Shown one piece after another: positions 54,774-63,907 of a stretch of DNA of 64,000 nt; within the stretch, counting starts at the first letter, position 1, and every line of letters starts with the position of its first letter. The notes beneath the pieces were generated by a model. It saw nothing but the letters and a program-made list of their open reading frames with translations, made no database searches and had not been told where the DNA came from. Source of the DNA: CAWBOY01 sp963790585. GTDB taxonomy: Bacteria > Planctomycetota > Planctomycetia > Gemmatales > Gemmataceae. Where the stretch lies: the NCBI GenBank assembly GCA_963790585.1, contig CAWBOY010000004.1:372001-436000 (forward strand), read 5' to 3'. Both the position numbers and the translations under genes were made by a program.

Positions 54774-55739
54774 ATGACCGCTCAGACCCTACTTCGCGGC
54801 CGCATTTACGACGACATCACCCAGTGTGTCGGCAACACACCGTTGATTCGGCTGCGCCGTGTCGTCGGCGACGCCAAGGCCACCGTTGTCGGTAAGTTGG
54901 AGAATTTCAATCCGCTATGGTCGGTAAAGGACCGCATCGGCGTCGCTATGATCGACGCCGCCGAACGCGACGGCAAGCTCAAGCCGGGTGGCACGATCAT
55001 CGAGCCGACCAGCGGCAACACCGGCATCGGCCTCGCCTTCACGGCTGCGGCACGCGGCTACAAACTGATCGTCACCATGCCTGAGTCGATGAGCCTCGAA
55101 CGGCGCCGCCTGCTCAAGGCCTTCGGTGCCGAAGTCGTGCTGACTCCGAGCGAAAAGGGGATGAACGGCTCCATCGAAAGGGCGGAACAGCTCGTCCGCG
55201 AGACGCCCGGCTCGTTCATGCCGCAACAGTTCAAAAACCCCGCCAATCCCGAGATTCATCGCAAGACGACAGCCGAGGAAATCTGGAACGACACCGCGGG
55301 CAAGGCCGATATCCTCGTCGCCGGCGTCGGCACCGGAGGTACGATCACCGGCGTCAGCGAAGTTCTCAAGAAACGAAAGCCGAACTTCAAGGCGATCGCT
55401 GTCGAACCGGTCAGCAGCCCCGTCATCAGCCAGCGCAAGGCCGGCGAGGAGTTGAAGCCGGGCCGACATAAGATTCAAGGAATCGGAGCGGGCTTCATTC
55501 CGGGCGTCTTGAACATGGACATCATCGACGAGGTCGTCCAGGTCGACGATGAGGACGCCTTCAAAATGGCCCGCCGCCTGGCGCGCGAGGAAGGGATGCT
55601 CTGCGGTATCAGCTGCGGCGCCGCCGCTCATGTCGCAGTGCAAGTGGCTCATCGCCCCGAAAACGCGGGGAAACTGATCGTCGTCGTCCTACCCGATCTG
55701 GGTGAACGCTATCTGAGCACGGCGTTGTATCCCGAATGA
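54774..55739 (+). CDS. cysK: cysteine synthase (O-acetylserine sulfhydrylase)
   Basis: 321 residues with a strong AGGAGG before the ATG. PLP lysine in NPLWSVKDRIGVAMIDAA, substrate loop IEPTSGNTGIGLAF, phosphate-binding GVGTGGTITGVSEV, and IQGIGAGFIPGVL. It forms cysteine from O-acetylserine and sulfide in the cytosol. The combination with cysteine dioxygenase and the flavoprotein upstream places synthesis and breakdown of cysteine side by side. Confidence 0.93.
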   Translation: MTAQTLLRGRIYDDITQCVGNTPLIRLRRVVGDAKATVVGKLENFNPLWSVKDRIGVAMIDAAERDGKLKPGGTIIEPTSGNTGIGLAFTAAARGYKLIVTMPESMSLERRRLLKAFGAEVVLTPSEKGMNGSIERAEQLVRETPGSFMPQQFKNPANPEIHRKTTAEEIWNDTAGKADILVAGVGTGGTITGVSEVLKKRKPNFKAIAVEPVSSPVISQRKAGEELKPGRHKIQGIGAGFIPGVLNMDIIDEVVQVDDEDAFKMARRLAREEGMLCGISCGAAAHVAVQVAHRPENAGKLIVVVLPDLGERYLSTALYPE

Positions 55740-55778
55740 TGGTTGGATTTGCTAAGTGCGACCCAAGGATCTAATCAC

Positions 55779-56580
55779 ATGAGTCTCGCCATGCGAACAC
55801 TGACCGCAGTCGTTCTTATCGGATGGACGTTTCTTGCTTGTAAGTCGCTCGTTCAGTCCGACGAGCCTGGGACGAAAGTGCCGACGCTATACATCATCGG
55901 CGATTCCACGGTTAAGAACAGCACGAAGGGCCAACAGGGTTGGGGCGATCCGCTGGCGAGTCTTTTCGACTCCAAAAAGATCAAAGTCGCCAATCGCGCG
56001 ATTGGCGGACGCAGCAGCCGAACCTTTTTGACGGAGAGGCGCTGGGACGCGATTGTCAAAGAATTGAAGCCGGGCGATTTCGTGCTGATGCAGTTCGGCC
56101 ACAACGACAGCGGTTCCCTCACCGGGACGCGCCACGCGCTTCGATCAAAGGCAATGGCGACGAGACCAAGGAAGTCATTGATGAAGCGACAGGAAAAGCC
56201 GAGATTGTACACAGCTTTGGCTGGTATATGCGTAAATATGCCGCCGATACTAAGGCCAAAGAGGCAACCGCGATTGTCCTATCGCCTGTGCCGAGGAATA
56301 TATGGAAAGACGACAAGGTGAATCGCGCCGCGAATGATTATGGCAAATGGGCTGCCGAGGCTGCCAAGGCGGAGAAAGCTTTCTTCGTCGATTTGAACGA
56401 TTTGGTGGCGACACACTATGAAGCCGTGGGGCAAGATAAAGTGAAGACTGAGTATTTTGGCGTGGATCACACCCATACGAGTCCCGCCGGCACCAGGTGA
56501 CAGCGGCCGTGCTGGCCGAAGCTATCAAAGGCTTGAAGCAATGCGAGCTGTGCAAGTACCTGCGGCCCGAAAACAAGTGA
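55779..56580 (+). CDS. SGNH/GDSL esterase, rhamnogalacturonan-acetylesterase-like (two frameshifts)
   Basis: AAGGA precedes the ATG at 55779; signal peptide with Cys (VLIGWTFLAC), possibly a lipoprotein. Block I Ser in LYIIGDSTVKN, block II Gly in IGGRSSRTF, block III Asn in FGHNDSGS, then after the first frame break (near 56131) AETKEV-like SIKGNGDETKEVIDEATG, LSPVPRNIW and the Asp-His pair in GVDHTHTSPAG. A second break (near 56493) leads to QVTAAVLAEAIKGLKQCEL and the stop at 56580. Adding one C at each break gives 267 residues. It probably removes acetyl groups from pectic sugars. Confidence 0.8.
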
Positions 56581-56879
56581 CGGCTGTCTAGCCTCGGTGT
56601 GGCAGGCGAGCGTAGATTGGTAGCGATTTTGTCGAGCGTTCGCCTAGAGATTCGCGAACTCCTTCTCGGTTTGGCCGTTTTTAATCGGATTCGGCTAAGC
56701 AGTGCGCATGTGTTGTCTATTCGCACGGACATTGCAATCCATCAAGTGCTCTTCCCGCAAAGAGTTAGCAGCACCTCTTTCGCTTGCGTTTCTGTCTAGG
56801 CGCACTCGAGAGTGTCCACGCCTGAGTAGGTTAGTGAGACTGAGCACAATTCGCAGTTCCCTGTTGGATTTATCGCACC
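56581..56879. other. intergenic region with a decayed family-B hairpin
   Basis: About 300 bases. 56601-56655 (GGCAGGCGAGCG ... CGTTCGCCTAGAG) looks like an old family-B copy. The rest carries no gene I can support. Confidence 0.4.
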
Positions 56880-57950
56880 ATGACCATTGACGTAACCTTT
56901 CTGGAGCAAGGCGGCCAGGCGGCGGCGCAGATCGCTGCACTTTTGGCAGAGTTTATTGCCGGGGCGCGCTCGACTCTGCATATCGCGATCTATGATTTTC
57001 GTCTAAGCGATGCCGTCGCCGAGCCGGTCGTCCGGGCATTGCGCGAGCGCGTGCAAGCGGGCGTCGAGGTTCGCATCGCCTATGACGCCGGCAAGCCGAG
57101 CGCCGATTTCGCGGAGACTGGGACCGATCCCGCGCCGCCCGGCACGGCCAATTTCGTCAAACGCCTGAGCGACAACATCGAGTCGAAGCCGATTTCCGGC
57201 GGCGATCCCAACATGCCGAAATTAATGCATCACAAGTATTGCATCCGCGATGGCAAAACGGCGAGCGGCGCTATCTGGACAGGCTCTTCTAATTGGACGG
57301 AAGACTCGTGGACGCTCCAGGAAAACAACCTCGTCCGCATGGCCTCGCAGGAGTTGTGTACCTTTTACGAAACAGACTTCGCCGAACTCTGGAACCTCGG
57401 CGACATCGGCACAACGGGCGCCCACGACACGGGAAACGTCCGCATTGGCACCACACCGGTCCATGTCGCCTTCGCGCCGGGCGATGGCCGGGCAATCGAC
57501 CATGAGATCGCGCAGCGAATAAGCAAGTGCCGTCATCGACTCAAGGTGTGTTCGATGTTACTGACGTCGGGCGCGATCTTAGGAGCGTTGCGGGATGTAC
57601 TCGATAAGGGCCAGGTCGCGGAATATGGTGGGATTTATGACCGCACGCAGATGGAAGGTGTATTCGACCAATGGCGCGGCGCCCCGGCCGAGTGGAAGAT
57701 CGACGTCTTTGAGCGTGTCGTCGCCCCGCTCTCGGGAAAGCGCTCGACCCCCTACACGCCCACGTCGGTCCACGACTTCATGCACAACAAAGTTATCGTA
57801 ATGGACGATGCCGTCCTCACGGGCAGTTACAATTTGTCGCATAGCGCTACGGAGAACGCCGAAAATATCCTCATCATCGAAGACAGCGCTTTGGCAAATC
57901 ATTACAATACTTACATCGATCGGCTGGCGGAGCGTTATAGCCAAGAGTAG
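56880..57950 (+). CDS. phospholipase D-like protein
   Basis: 356 residues with two HKD half-sites: MHHKYCIRDGKTASGAIWTG SSNW and MHNKVIVMDDAVLTGSYNLS, each with the trailing Ser/Asn of the family. The N-terminus (STLHIAIYDFRLSDAVAEPV) has the expected strand before the first half. Members hydrolyse phosphodiesters, either lipids or nucleic acid; this one has no signal peptide, so a nuclease or intracellular role is possible. It stands alone, followed by tRNA-Pro. Confidence 0.85.
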   Translation: MTIDVTFLEQGGQAAAQIAALLAEFIAGARSTLHIAIYDFRLSDAVAEPVVRALRERVQAGVEVRIAYDAGKPSADFAETGTDPAPPGTANFVKRLSDNIESKPISGGDPNMPKLMHHKYCIRDGKTASGAIWTGSSNWTEDSWTLQENNLVRMASQELCTFYETDFAELWNLGDIGTTGAHDTGNVRIGTTPVHVAFAPGDGRAIDHEIAQRISKCRHRLKVCSMLLTSGAILGALRDVLDKGQVAEYGGIYDRTQMEGVFDQWRGAPAEWKIDVFERVVAPLSGKRSTPYTPTSVHDFMHNKVIVMDDAVLTGSYNLSHSATENAENILIIEDSALANHYNTYIDRLAERYSQE

Positions 57951-58040
57951 CGCCATGCGAACCGGATCGACGTCTGCGGTGTCGTAATATGGGAATTGAC
58001 AAAGTTAGGTCGATTCTTTATCACGAAGACTGTAACAACT

Positions 58041-58115
58041 CGGGGCATAGCTCAGTTTGGCTAGAGCGCATGGTTTGGGACCATGAAGTCGGAGGTTCGA
58101 ATCCTCTTGCCCCGA
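58041..58115 (+). tRNA. trnP: tRNA-Pro (anticodon UGG)
   Basis: 75 nt cloverleaf: acceptor CGGGGCA/TGCCCCG with discriminator A, D arm GCTCAG..CTAGAGC, anticodon stem CATGG/CCATG with loop TTTGGGA (anticodon TGG), T arm GGAGG-TTCGAAT-CCTCT. No CCA encoded. A T-run and small hairpin (TTCGGCC/GGCCGAA) follow at 58116-58136. Confidence 0.95.
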
Positions 58116-58143
58116 TTTTTTCGGCCAAAGGCCGAAGAATAGA

Positions 58144-58196
58144 GAGTAGATAAGAGAGAGGAGTGAGTGGAACGAACTCCTCTCTCTTATCTACTC
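58144..58196. repeat. purine/pyrimidine palindrome
   Basis: GAGTAGATAAGAGAGAGGAG T pairs perfectly with ACTCCTCTCTCTTATCTACT C (21-base arms) around GAGTGGAACGA; pyrimidine-rich sequence continues to 58230. One strand is almost all purine over the left arm. Confidence 0.85.
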
Positions 58197-58288
58197 AGTC
58201 TCCTCTCTACTTTCTCCTCTCCTTTTGTGAGAAAAAGTTGGAGTGTTGAGAATCGAACCAAAAATCATCCTTCGACCCAATCATCCCC

Positions 58289-58651
58289 ATGGCCTTCGCT
58301 TTTGAAAAGCTCATCGTCTACTAAAAATCCATCGACTTCGCCGATCTTATTTGCCAAAAAACAGATCAATTCACTCGCGGATATGGTTTTCTGGTCGATC
58401 AACTTAACCGCGCCGCACTCTCAATCGCCGCCAACATTGCCGAGGGTAACGGGCGATTTACGAAACCGGATCGGAAGAACTTCTTCGGCATCGCTCGTGG
58501 CTCTGTTCAAGAATGCGTGCCCTTGCTCGAATTGGCCGTTCGACGCAAGCTCATCGGTGTGCAAGAGCATGCTGCGCTAAAAAGCCACCTGGAAGAAATC
58601 GCGCGGATGTTGTCCGATTTGATTAATGGACTGGAAAATCGCGAAGTGTAA
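58289..58651 (+). pseudogene. four-helix-bundle protein (23S-IVP/S23 type) with in-frame stop
   Basis: From the ATG at 58289: MAFAFEKLIVY, then TAA at 58322, then KSIDFADLICQKTDQFTRGY, AALSIAANIAEGNGRFTKPD, FFGIARGSVQECVPLLELAV and SHLEEIARMLSDLINGLENR. Families of this type have Gln at the stop position (IVYQKS), so CAA to TAA is the simplest lesion. These proteins (related to those in 23S rRNA intervening sequences and to Avd) are about 120 residues; 120 are readable here. Either a dead gene or a sequencing error; no second lesion is visible. Confidence 0.75.
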
Positions 58652-58699
58652 ACAGAGACGGGAAAGGAAGCGATTCCCGTCTCGACATCCGGCTACACC

Positions 58700-60158
58700 T
58701 CAATCCCGCAACTTAAACGACACGTACTTCGTCTCCAAATACGCTTCCATACCCTCGTGCCCTAGCTCGCGGCCCAGGCCGCTTTCTTTCATGCCGCCGA
58801 AGGGGCATTGAGGGGTCGCCGGCACCGGATCGTTGATGCCGATGATTCCGGCTTCGATGCCCTCGGCCATCTTCCAGGCAATGCTTAGATCGTTGGTGAA
58901 GACATACGCCGCCAGGCCGTATTTCGTGTTGTTGGCCGCGGCGATCACCTCGTCGATATTGTTGAAATCGAGCAATGGCATGACGGGCGCGAAGGGCTCT
59001 TCCGTCATCATCCGCGCACTGGGTGTCAGGCCTGAGAGGACCGTCGGCTCGAAGAAATAGCCTTTCTCGAAGCGGTCGCTGCGCTTGCCGCCGGTGAGTA
59101 CCTTGGCGCCGCACTTGCGCGTCTTCGACAAGATCAAACGTAGTTTGCAGAGCCTTTTTCTCAAACATTGGGCCGACTTCCGTGCCGGCGTCGAGGCCGT
59201 TGCCTTGTTTCAGGGCCTTGGTGAACTCGACGGTCGCCTCTGTGAATTTCTTTTGCACATCCTTATGAACATAGAAGCGCGTCGGGGCGATGCAGACTTG
59301 ACCATTGTTACGGAACTTGCCGAGGACCGCGATCTTGGCGCTGATCTCCGGGTCGGCGTCAGGAAAGATAATGAACGGCGCGTGGCCGCCTAGCTCCAAG
59401 CTCATGCGCTTCATCTGGTCGGCACAGCCACGCATTAGATGCTTGCCCACTTCGGTCGAGCCTGTGAAGCTGATTTTGCGGCAAATCGGGTTCGCCAAAA
59501 ACTCATCGCTGATCTCGGACGCGGAACCGGCCACCAGATTGGCCACGCCCGCGGGCAGGCCGGCATCGACCATACATTCGAAGACTTGAATCAAGCAGAG
59601 CGGCGTTTGGCTGGCTGGTTTGCAGACGATTGTGCAGCCGACGGCCAGAGCCGGGGCGATCTTGCGCGATTGCAGCGTGATCGGGAAATTCCAGGGCGAA
59701 ATCGCGGCGACCACTCCGACGGGATGCTTGATCGTGACGTGCCGCTTGCCTTGGACCGAGTTCGGGATCACCTGGCCATAGGCGCGCTTCCCTTCCTCGG
59801 CGAACCATTCGAAGGTATCCGCCGAGTGCAGAACTTCGGCCTTGGCTTCGGGCAGCGGCTTGCCCTGCTCCATCGTCAGCGTGCGGGCGATGGCGTCGGC
59901 GCGCTCGCGCATGAGATCAGCGGTCTTCTTGAGGACCTTGGCCCGGTCCCAGGCGGTCAGCTTCATCCACGCCGGCATTGCTTTCGCCGCGGCTTCGAGA
60001 GCGCGACGAGCTTCCGCCTTGCCGCCGTAAGCGACATCGGCGATCACTTCTTCGGTTGCCGGATTGACGACGCCGAGCGTTTTTCCACCCTCGGCCTCGC
60101 ACCATTTACCGTCTATGAACATCTTGCGTAAGGTGGAATTCGCCGTTGCCGCGCTCAT
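58700..60158 (-). CDS. gabD: NAD(P)-dependent aldehyde dehydrogenase, succinate-semialdehyde type (one frameshift)
   Basis: From the ATG at 60158: MFIDGKWCEAEGGKTLGVVN, ISPWNFPITLQSRKIAPALA, FTGSTEVGKHLMRGCADQMK, catalytic Glu in SLELGGHAPFI, catalytic Cys in NNGQVCIAPTRFYVHK. The frame breaks near 59119 at FDLVEDA, and a different frame continues RKCGAKVLTGGKRSDRFEKG, MTEEPFAPVMPLL and CPFGGMKESGLGRELGHEGM. Loss of a CG dinucleotide (GCGCGC to GCGC) explains it; the restored protein is 486 residues, normal for GabD. It probably oxidises succinate semialdehyde or a related aldehyde. It has its own promoter candidate. Confidence 0.85.
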
Positions 60159-60193
60159 GATATTGCTCCGAAACCGTTGGGGGTTATCAATTC

Positions 60194-60228
60194 AATCTAC
60201 CGGGCCTAAGAGGGGTGTCAACTGACAC
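60194..60228 (-). promoter_or_regulatory. promoter and possible operator for the aldehyde dehydrogenase gene
   Basis: On the minus strand TTGACA (60221-60216), 16-base spacer, TAGATT (60199-60194), about 35 bases before the start. The -35 box lies within the palindrome GTGTCAGTTGACAC (60215-60228), a possible operator. Confidence 0.5.
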
Positions 60229-60233
60229 GGCGT

Positions 60234-61587
60234 TTACAACCCATACCGTTTCCGCTTGCGATAAAGCGTACTCGGATCGATACCAAGAACGGCCGATGCT
60301 TCGTCGATGGTTGCCGTGGTGGCCAAGACGCGGCGAATATGTTCAGCTTCGAGCGCTTCGAGGGTCGTCCTGCCGCCTAGTTCGATAGGCGTGTCAAAGT
60401 GTTGAAGATCGCTGGCGAGCGCCAACCCGATCTGCGCGGGCAGCTCGGCGAGGCCGACGTAGGAACCGGACGTTAGGATGACGCCGCGTTCGACGGCGTT
60501 GCGCAGCTCGCGGACGTTGCCAGGCCAGGGATAGCGCCGAAACGCATCGCTCACCTCCGCTGTAAAGCCGTCGAGTGCCTTGCCGCTTTGTGTCGAAAAG
60601 AAGCGCAACAAATGCTGTGCCAAGGGTGCGACGTCGCGGGGTCGTTTCCGCAACGGCGGCAGGGTTATTTCGATGACGTTGAGCCGATAGAGCAGGTCTT
60701 CGCGAAATTTGCCGTTGGCCATATCGGCTTCGAGATCGCGATTCGTCGCCGCGAGAATGCGCACGTCCGCGGTGCGTGTCGCGGTCTCGCCGATGCGCTC
60801 GTAGCGCTTTTCTTGCAATAGGCGCAGCAGTTTGGGCTGGAGAGCAGGCGGCAGGTCGCCGACCTCGTCGAGAAAGAGTGTGCCACCTTCGGCGGCGGCC
60901 AGTTTGCCGATAGTGTCGCGGATCGCGCCGGTGAAGGAGCCGCGCGTATGGCCGAAAAGCTCGCTTTCGAGCAGCTCTGCCGAGAGGCTGGGACAATGGA
61001 CCGTCACAAACGGCCCGGCCGCGCGCTGACTCTGCGCGTGGATCGTCCGCGCCAACACACCTTTGCCCGTGCCGCTTTCGCCGCGCAGCAGCATCGTCGC
61101 CTCGCTCGGCGCTGCTTTCAAAGCCAGATCGAGCGCCTGGCGCATAATCGATTCCGTAGTTTGCAGGTCCGCTTCGGGTATGATCGAGCGCACCTGCGAT
61201 TCGAGATCGCGCACATGCGTCTGGATCCGTTTGGAACGTTTGGCACGCTCCAAAACGAGCCGCAATTGATCGGGAGTGAATGGCTTGGGCAGATAATCGA
61301 ACGCGCCGCGCCGCATCGCCTCGACCGCCGTCTCGACCGTGGCATAAGCCGTGATGACGACAACGTCGAGGCCCGGAGACAGGCGCAGCAGCTCGGGCAA
61401 TAGTTCAAGGCCCTGGTCGCTCGCTAAACGCAGATCGAGAAAAGCCAGATCGTAAAGGCCAGGCGAAAGCATGTAGAGCGCCTGGGCGGCGTCGCGCGCT
61501 TCGGTCACCTGATGATTCATCGACTCGAGGACCGTGCGGCACAGTCCGCCGCAGACTTACTTCGTCATCAATCAGTAGGATATTCAT
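60234..61587 (-). CDS. NtrC-family response regulator (one frameshift near N-terminus)
   Basis: N-terminal receiver: MNILLIDDEVSLRRTV, then after a break near 61538 MNHQVTEARDAAQALYMLSP, phosphorylation Asp in LAFLDLRLASDQG, VVITAYATVETAVEAM and YLPKPFTPDQLRLVLERAKR. Removing one C from GTGCCGC restores about 450 residues with canonical spacing. The AAA+ domain shows LRGESGTGKGVLARTIHAQS (Walker A), HTRGSFTGAIRDTIGKLAAA (sigma-54 contact loop, GSFTGA for the usual GAFTGA) and GGTLFLDEVGDLPPALQPKL (Walker B). The Fis-type DNA-binding end is ATIDEASAVLGIDPSTLYRK. It should activate sigma-54 promoters; one faces it upstream of kdp. No partner kinase is in the window. Confidence 0.88.
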
Positions 61588-61621
61588 CTACACGATCCGT
61601 CGAAAAAGAGATGGTCGTGAC

Positions 61622-61654
61622 CTTGCAATTCGCGCGACCGGTCTTGCAGAATGC
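61622..61654 (+). promoter_or_regulatory. candidate activator-binding sites upstream of kdp
   Basis: CTTGCAATTCGCG (61622) and CTTGCAGAATGCG (61643) are spaced by 21 bases, two helical turns, about 70-100 bases upstream of the sigma-54 promoter, the usual place for enhancer-binding-protein sites. Confidence 0.4.
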
Positions 61655-61709
61655 GAGCATTTCGGTGGTGCTTCCTCTGCTATCACCCTTCGCTGGGCGT
61701 CGAGACTCA

Positions 61710-61725
61710 CCGGCACCATTGTTGC
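61710..61725 (+). promoter_or_regulatory. sigma-54 promoter for the kdp operon
   Basis: CGGCACCATTGTTGCA matches the -24/-12 consensus (TGGCAC-N5-TTGCA) at all key positions: GG at 61711-61712, GC at 61723-61724, 12 bases apart. It lies 54 bases before the first small gene of the kdp unit and points toward it. Confidence 0.7.
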
Positions 61726-61778
61726 ATTTCCGCCTTCCTCGAACAGTGTAATCGCTGAGCCGCCACGGAGCCTTTTTC

Positions 61779-61874
61779 ATGAATCTCGAATTCTGGTTGC
61801 CCGCTCTCCTATTGTTGGGCCTGGTCACGCTCGGCCTCCTGGCCGCGTTCATTACTGTATGCGAGCGCGTCTGA
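61779..61874 (+). CDS. small membrane protein preceding kdpF
   Basis: 31 residues, MNLEFWLPALLLLGLVTLGL then LAAFITVCERV, one membrane helix with a short C-terminal CER motif. GGAG lies upstream. It is followed after 13 bases by kdpF and belongs to the same unit. Very small proteins with a CERx end are seen before kdpF in other genomes as I recall, but no function is established; a subunit or assembly factor of the Kdp complex is a reasonable guess. Confidence 0.6.
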   Translation: MNLEFWLPALLLLGLVTLGLLAAFITVCERV

Positions 61875-61887
61875 AAGGACCCAACCA

Positions 61888-61968
61888 ATGATTTACCTCA
61901 CCGCACTTGTGACATTGTTCTTGTTCATTTATCTGCTCGCGGCTTTGCTACGCCCTGAGTGGTTTTAA
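61888..61968 (+). CDS. kdpF: K+-transporting ATPase small subunit KdpF
   Basis: 26 residues, MIYLTALVTLFLFIYLLAAL then LRPEWF; the LLRPExF end is the KdpF hallmark. One membrane helix that stabilises the Kdp complex. AAGGA precedes the start; kdpA follows after 18 bases. Confidence 0.85.
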   Translation: MIYLTALVTLFLFIYLLAALLRPEWF

Positions 61969-61986
61969 TCGCGAGGTTCTCCACGC

Positions 61987-63859
61987 ATGTGGCTTCTTCC
62001 TTTGCTCATCGTCCTGACGACGGTCGTTCTGTCGATCCCGGTTGGCTTTTATCTCGCCTGGATTCTCGATGGGCGTTATCGCCCGCCTACGATCCTGGCC
62101 TGGTTCGAGCGCCGCATCGACACAGGGGCACAGAACTGGAAACAATACGCGCAAGCGCTGTTGCTGTTCAACACGTTGCTGTTCCTGATCGGGTTTACGT
62201 TCCTCTCTCTTCAGTCGGTCGCGCCGCTCAACCCGGACGGCAAGAAGATGTTGGCGCCATCGACGATCTTCAATACGGCAATTTCGTTTCTGACGAACAC
62301 GAACCTGCAACATTACGCGGGTGAACAACACCTGTCGTACTTCAGCCAGATGACGGCGATCCTGTGGAATATGTTCGTCTCGGCGGCGGTCGGTCTGGCG
62401 GCGTTGGCCGCGATTACGCGCGGCTTGCGCGGCGATCCGAGGATGGGGAACTTTTACCTCGACGTCTGGCGCGCGGTGGTCTACGTCTTCCTGCCGAGCA
62501 GCCTCATCATGGGCGTGCTGTTGCTTGGCTCGGGCGTGCCGATGACATTCGACGGCACCCAAGAAGTGACGATCGTCGAAAAGGACGGCGACGGCAAAGC
62601 CCAGACGCAGAAGATCTCACGTGGCCCCGTCGCCGCGATCATCCCGATCAAGCATCTCGGCACCAACGGCGGCGGTTTCTTCGGCGCGAACTCGGCCCAT
62701 CCTTTCGAGAACCCGACGGCGCTGACCAATTTCTTGACGTGCGTCAACTTTCTGATCTTCCCGTTTTCCGTGGTCATATGCTTTGGACGGATGATAAAGA
62801 ACATGCGCCATGCCGCCGTTATCTACGGCGTGATGCTCGCGTTCCTTCTCTTCCTGGTCTTTTGGTCGGTCTATTGGGATTCGATGCACGCGAACCCTGG
62901 TCTGACCCGGCGCGACGGCCAAGTTCACTCGTTCGATGAGCGACAAAGCAATGGCACATTCAAACAATACTGGTTGGTGACGACGCCCGGTCAGTCGCCG
63001 GAGCGACGCGACCGCGTTGCCGGCGAGACGCCGCCCTTAGCGACTCCACTGGTGGGTTTGCCGGTGGACAGTGATCTTGGCAACGTCGAAGGTAAGGAGC
63101 TACGCTTTGGCACTTCGGCCGGGGCTACGTTCGCCGCGCTGACGACGGCCATCGCCTGCGGCTCGGTGAACTGTTCACATGACAGCCTAAATCCTCTGTG
63201 CGGCTTGTCGCCATTGACCGGGATGTGGCTCAACTGCATCTTTGGCGGCAAGGGAGTCGGCCTGGTCAACCTGCTCGTTTATCTGATTACGGGAGTCTTC
63301 CTCTCGGGGTTGATGGTCGGCCGAACGCCCGAGTATCTCGGCAAGAAAGTCGAAGCGCGAGATGAAGCTGGCCATGCTGGCGCTGTTGATTCATCCGATC
63401 CTGTGTCTCGGGCCGGCCGGTCTCTTCGCCGCGACCGATTGGGGCCGCAAATCGACGAGCAATCCGGGCGCTCATGGCTTCTCCGAACTCCTCTACGAGT
63501 TTGCCTCCGCCTCGGCCAACAACGGCTCCGAATTCGGCGGCTTGCAACAGACTTATGGATTCAACGAAGTCGATCCCGCGTCTCCGCCCGCTCCCTACAG
63601 CGTCTATTGGGACGTCGCTACCGGCCTTGTCATGCTCTTGGGGCGATTCATTCCGATTATCGCCCCACTGGCATTAGCCGGCGGCCTGGCGGCGAAGCGG
63701 CCGACGCCTTTCACGGTAGGCACGTTGCGGACCGACACGTTTACGTTCGCTTTCGTTTTGCTGGGTACGATCTTGTTGGTCGGGGCGCTGTTGTTCTTGC
63801 CCGCTGCCGTACTCGGGCCGGTGGCGGAGCATTTGGGGCCGGTGCCGTTTGGTGGGTAA
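61987..63859 (+). CDS. kdpA: K+-transporting ATPase subunit A, KdpA (one frameshift)
   Basis: The potassium channel-like subunit. From the ATG at 61987: about ten membrane segments, a K+ filter region TAISFLTNTNLQHYAGEQHL, then HLGTNGGGFFGANSAHPFEN, TTAIACGSVNCSHDSL-like ASFAALTTAIACGSVNCS, and MVGRTPEYLGKKVEA. The frame breaks near 63357; two bases on, REMKLAMLALLIHPILCLGP, ANNGSEFGGLQQ and LGRFIPIIAPLALAGGLAAK follow. Loss of a CG dinucleotide (GCGCGCGA to GCGCGA) explains it; restored length about 624 residues. Without repair the 5' frame stays open to the window end. kdpB follows after 48 bases. Confidence 0.9.
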
Positions 63860-63907
63860 TTTTTCGCTGCGAAACGGCCCCTGTGTTAAACGAAAGAACC
63901 TCAATCC

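Noticed and set aside
58144..58230. Possible CRISPR-like repeats
   Set aside because: A single inverted repeat and pyrimidine-rich tail; no regularly spaced direct repeats anywhere in the window.
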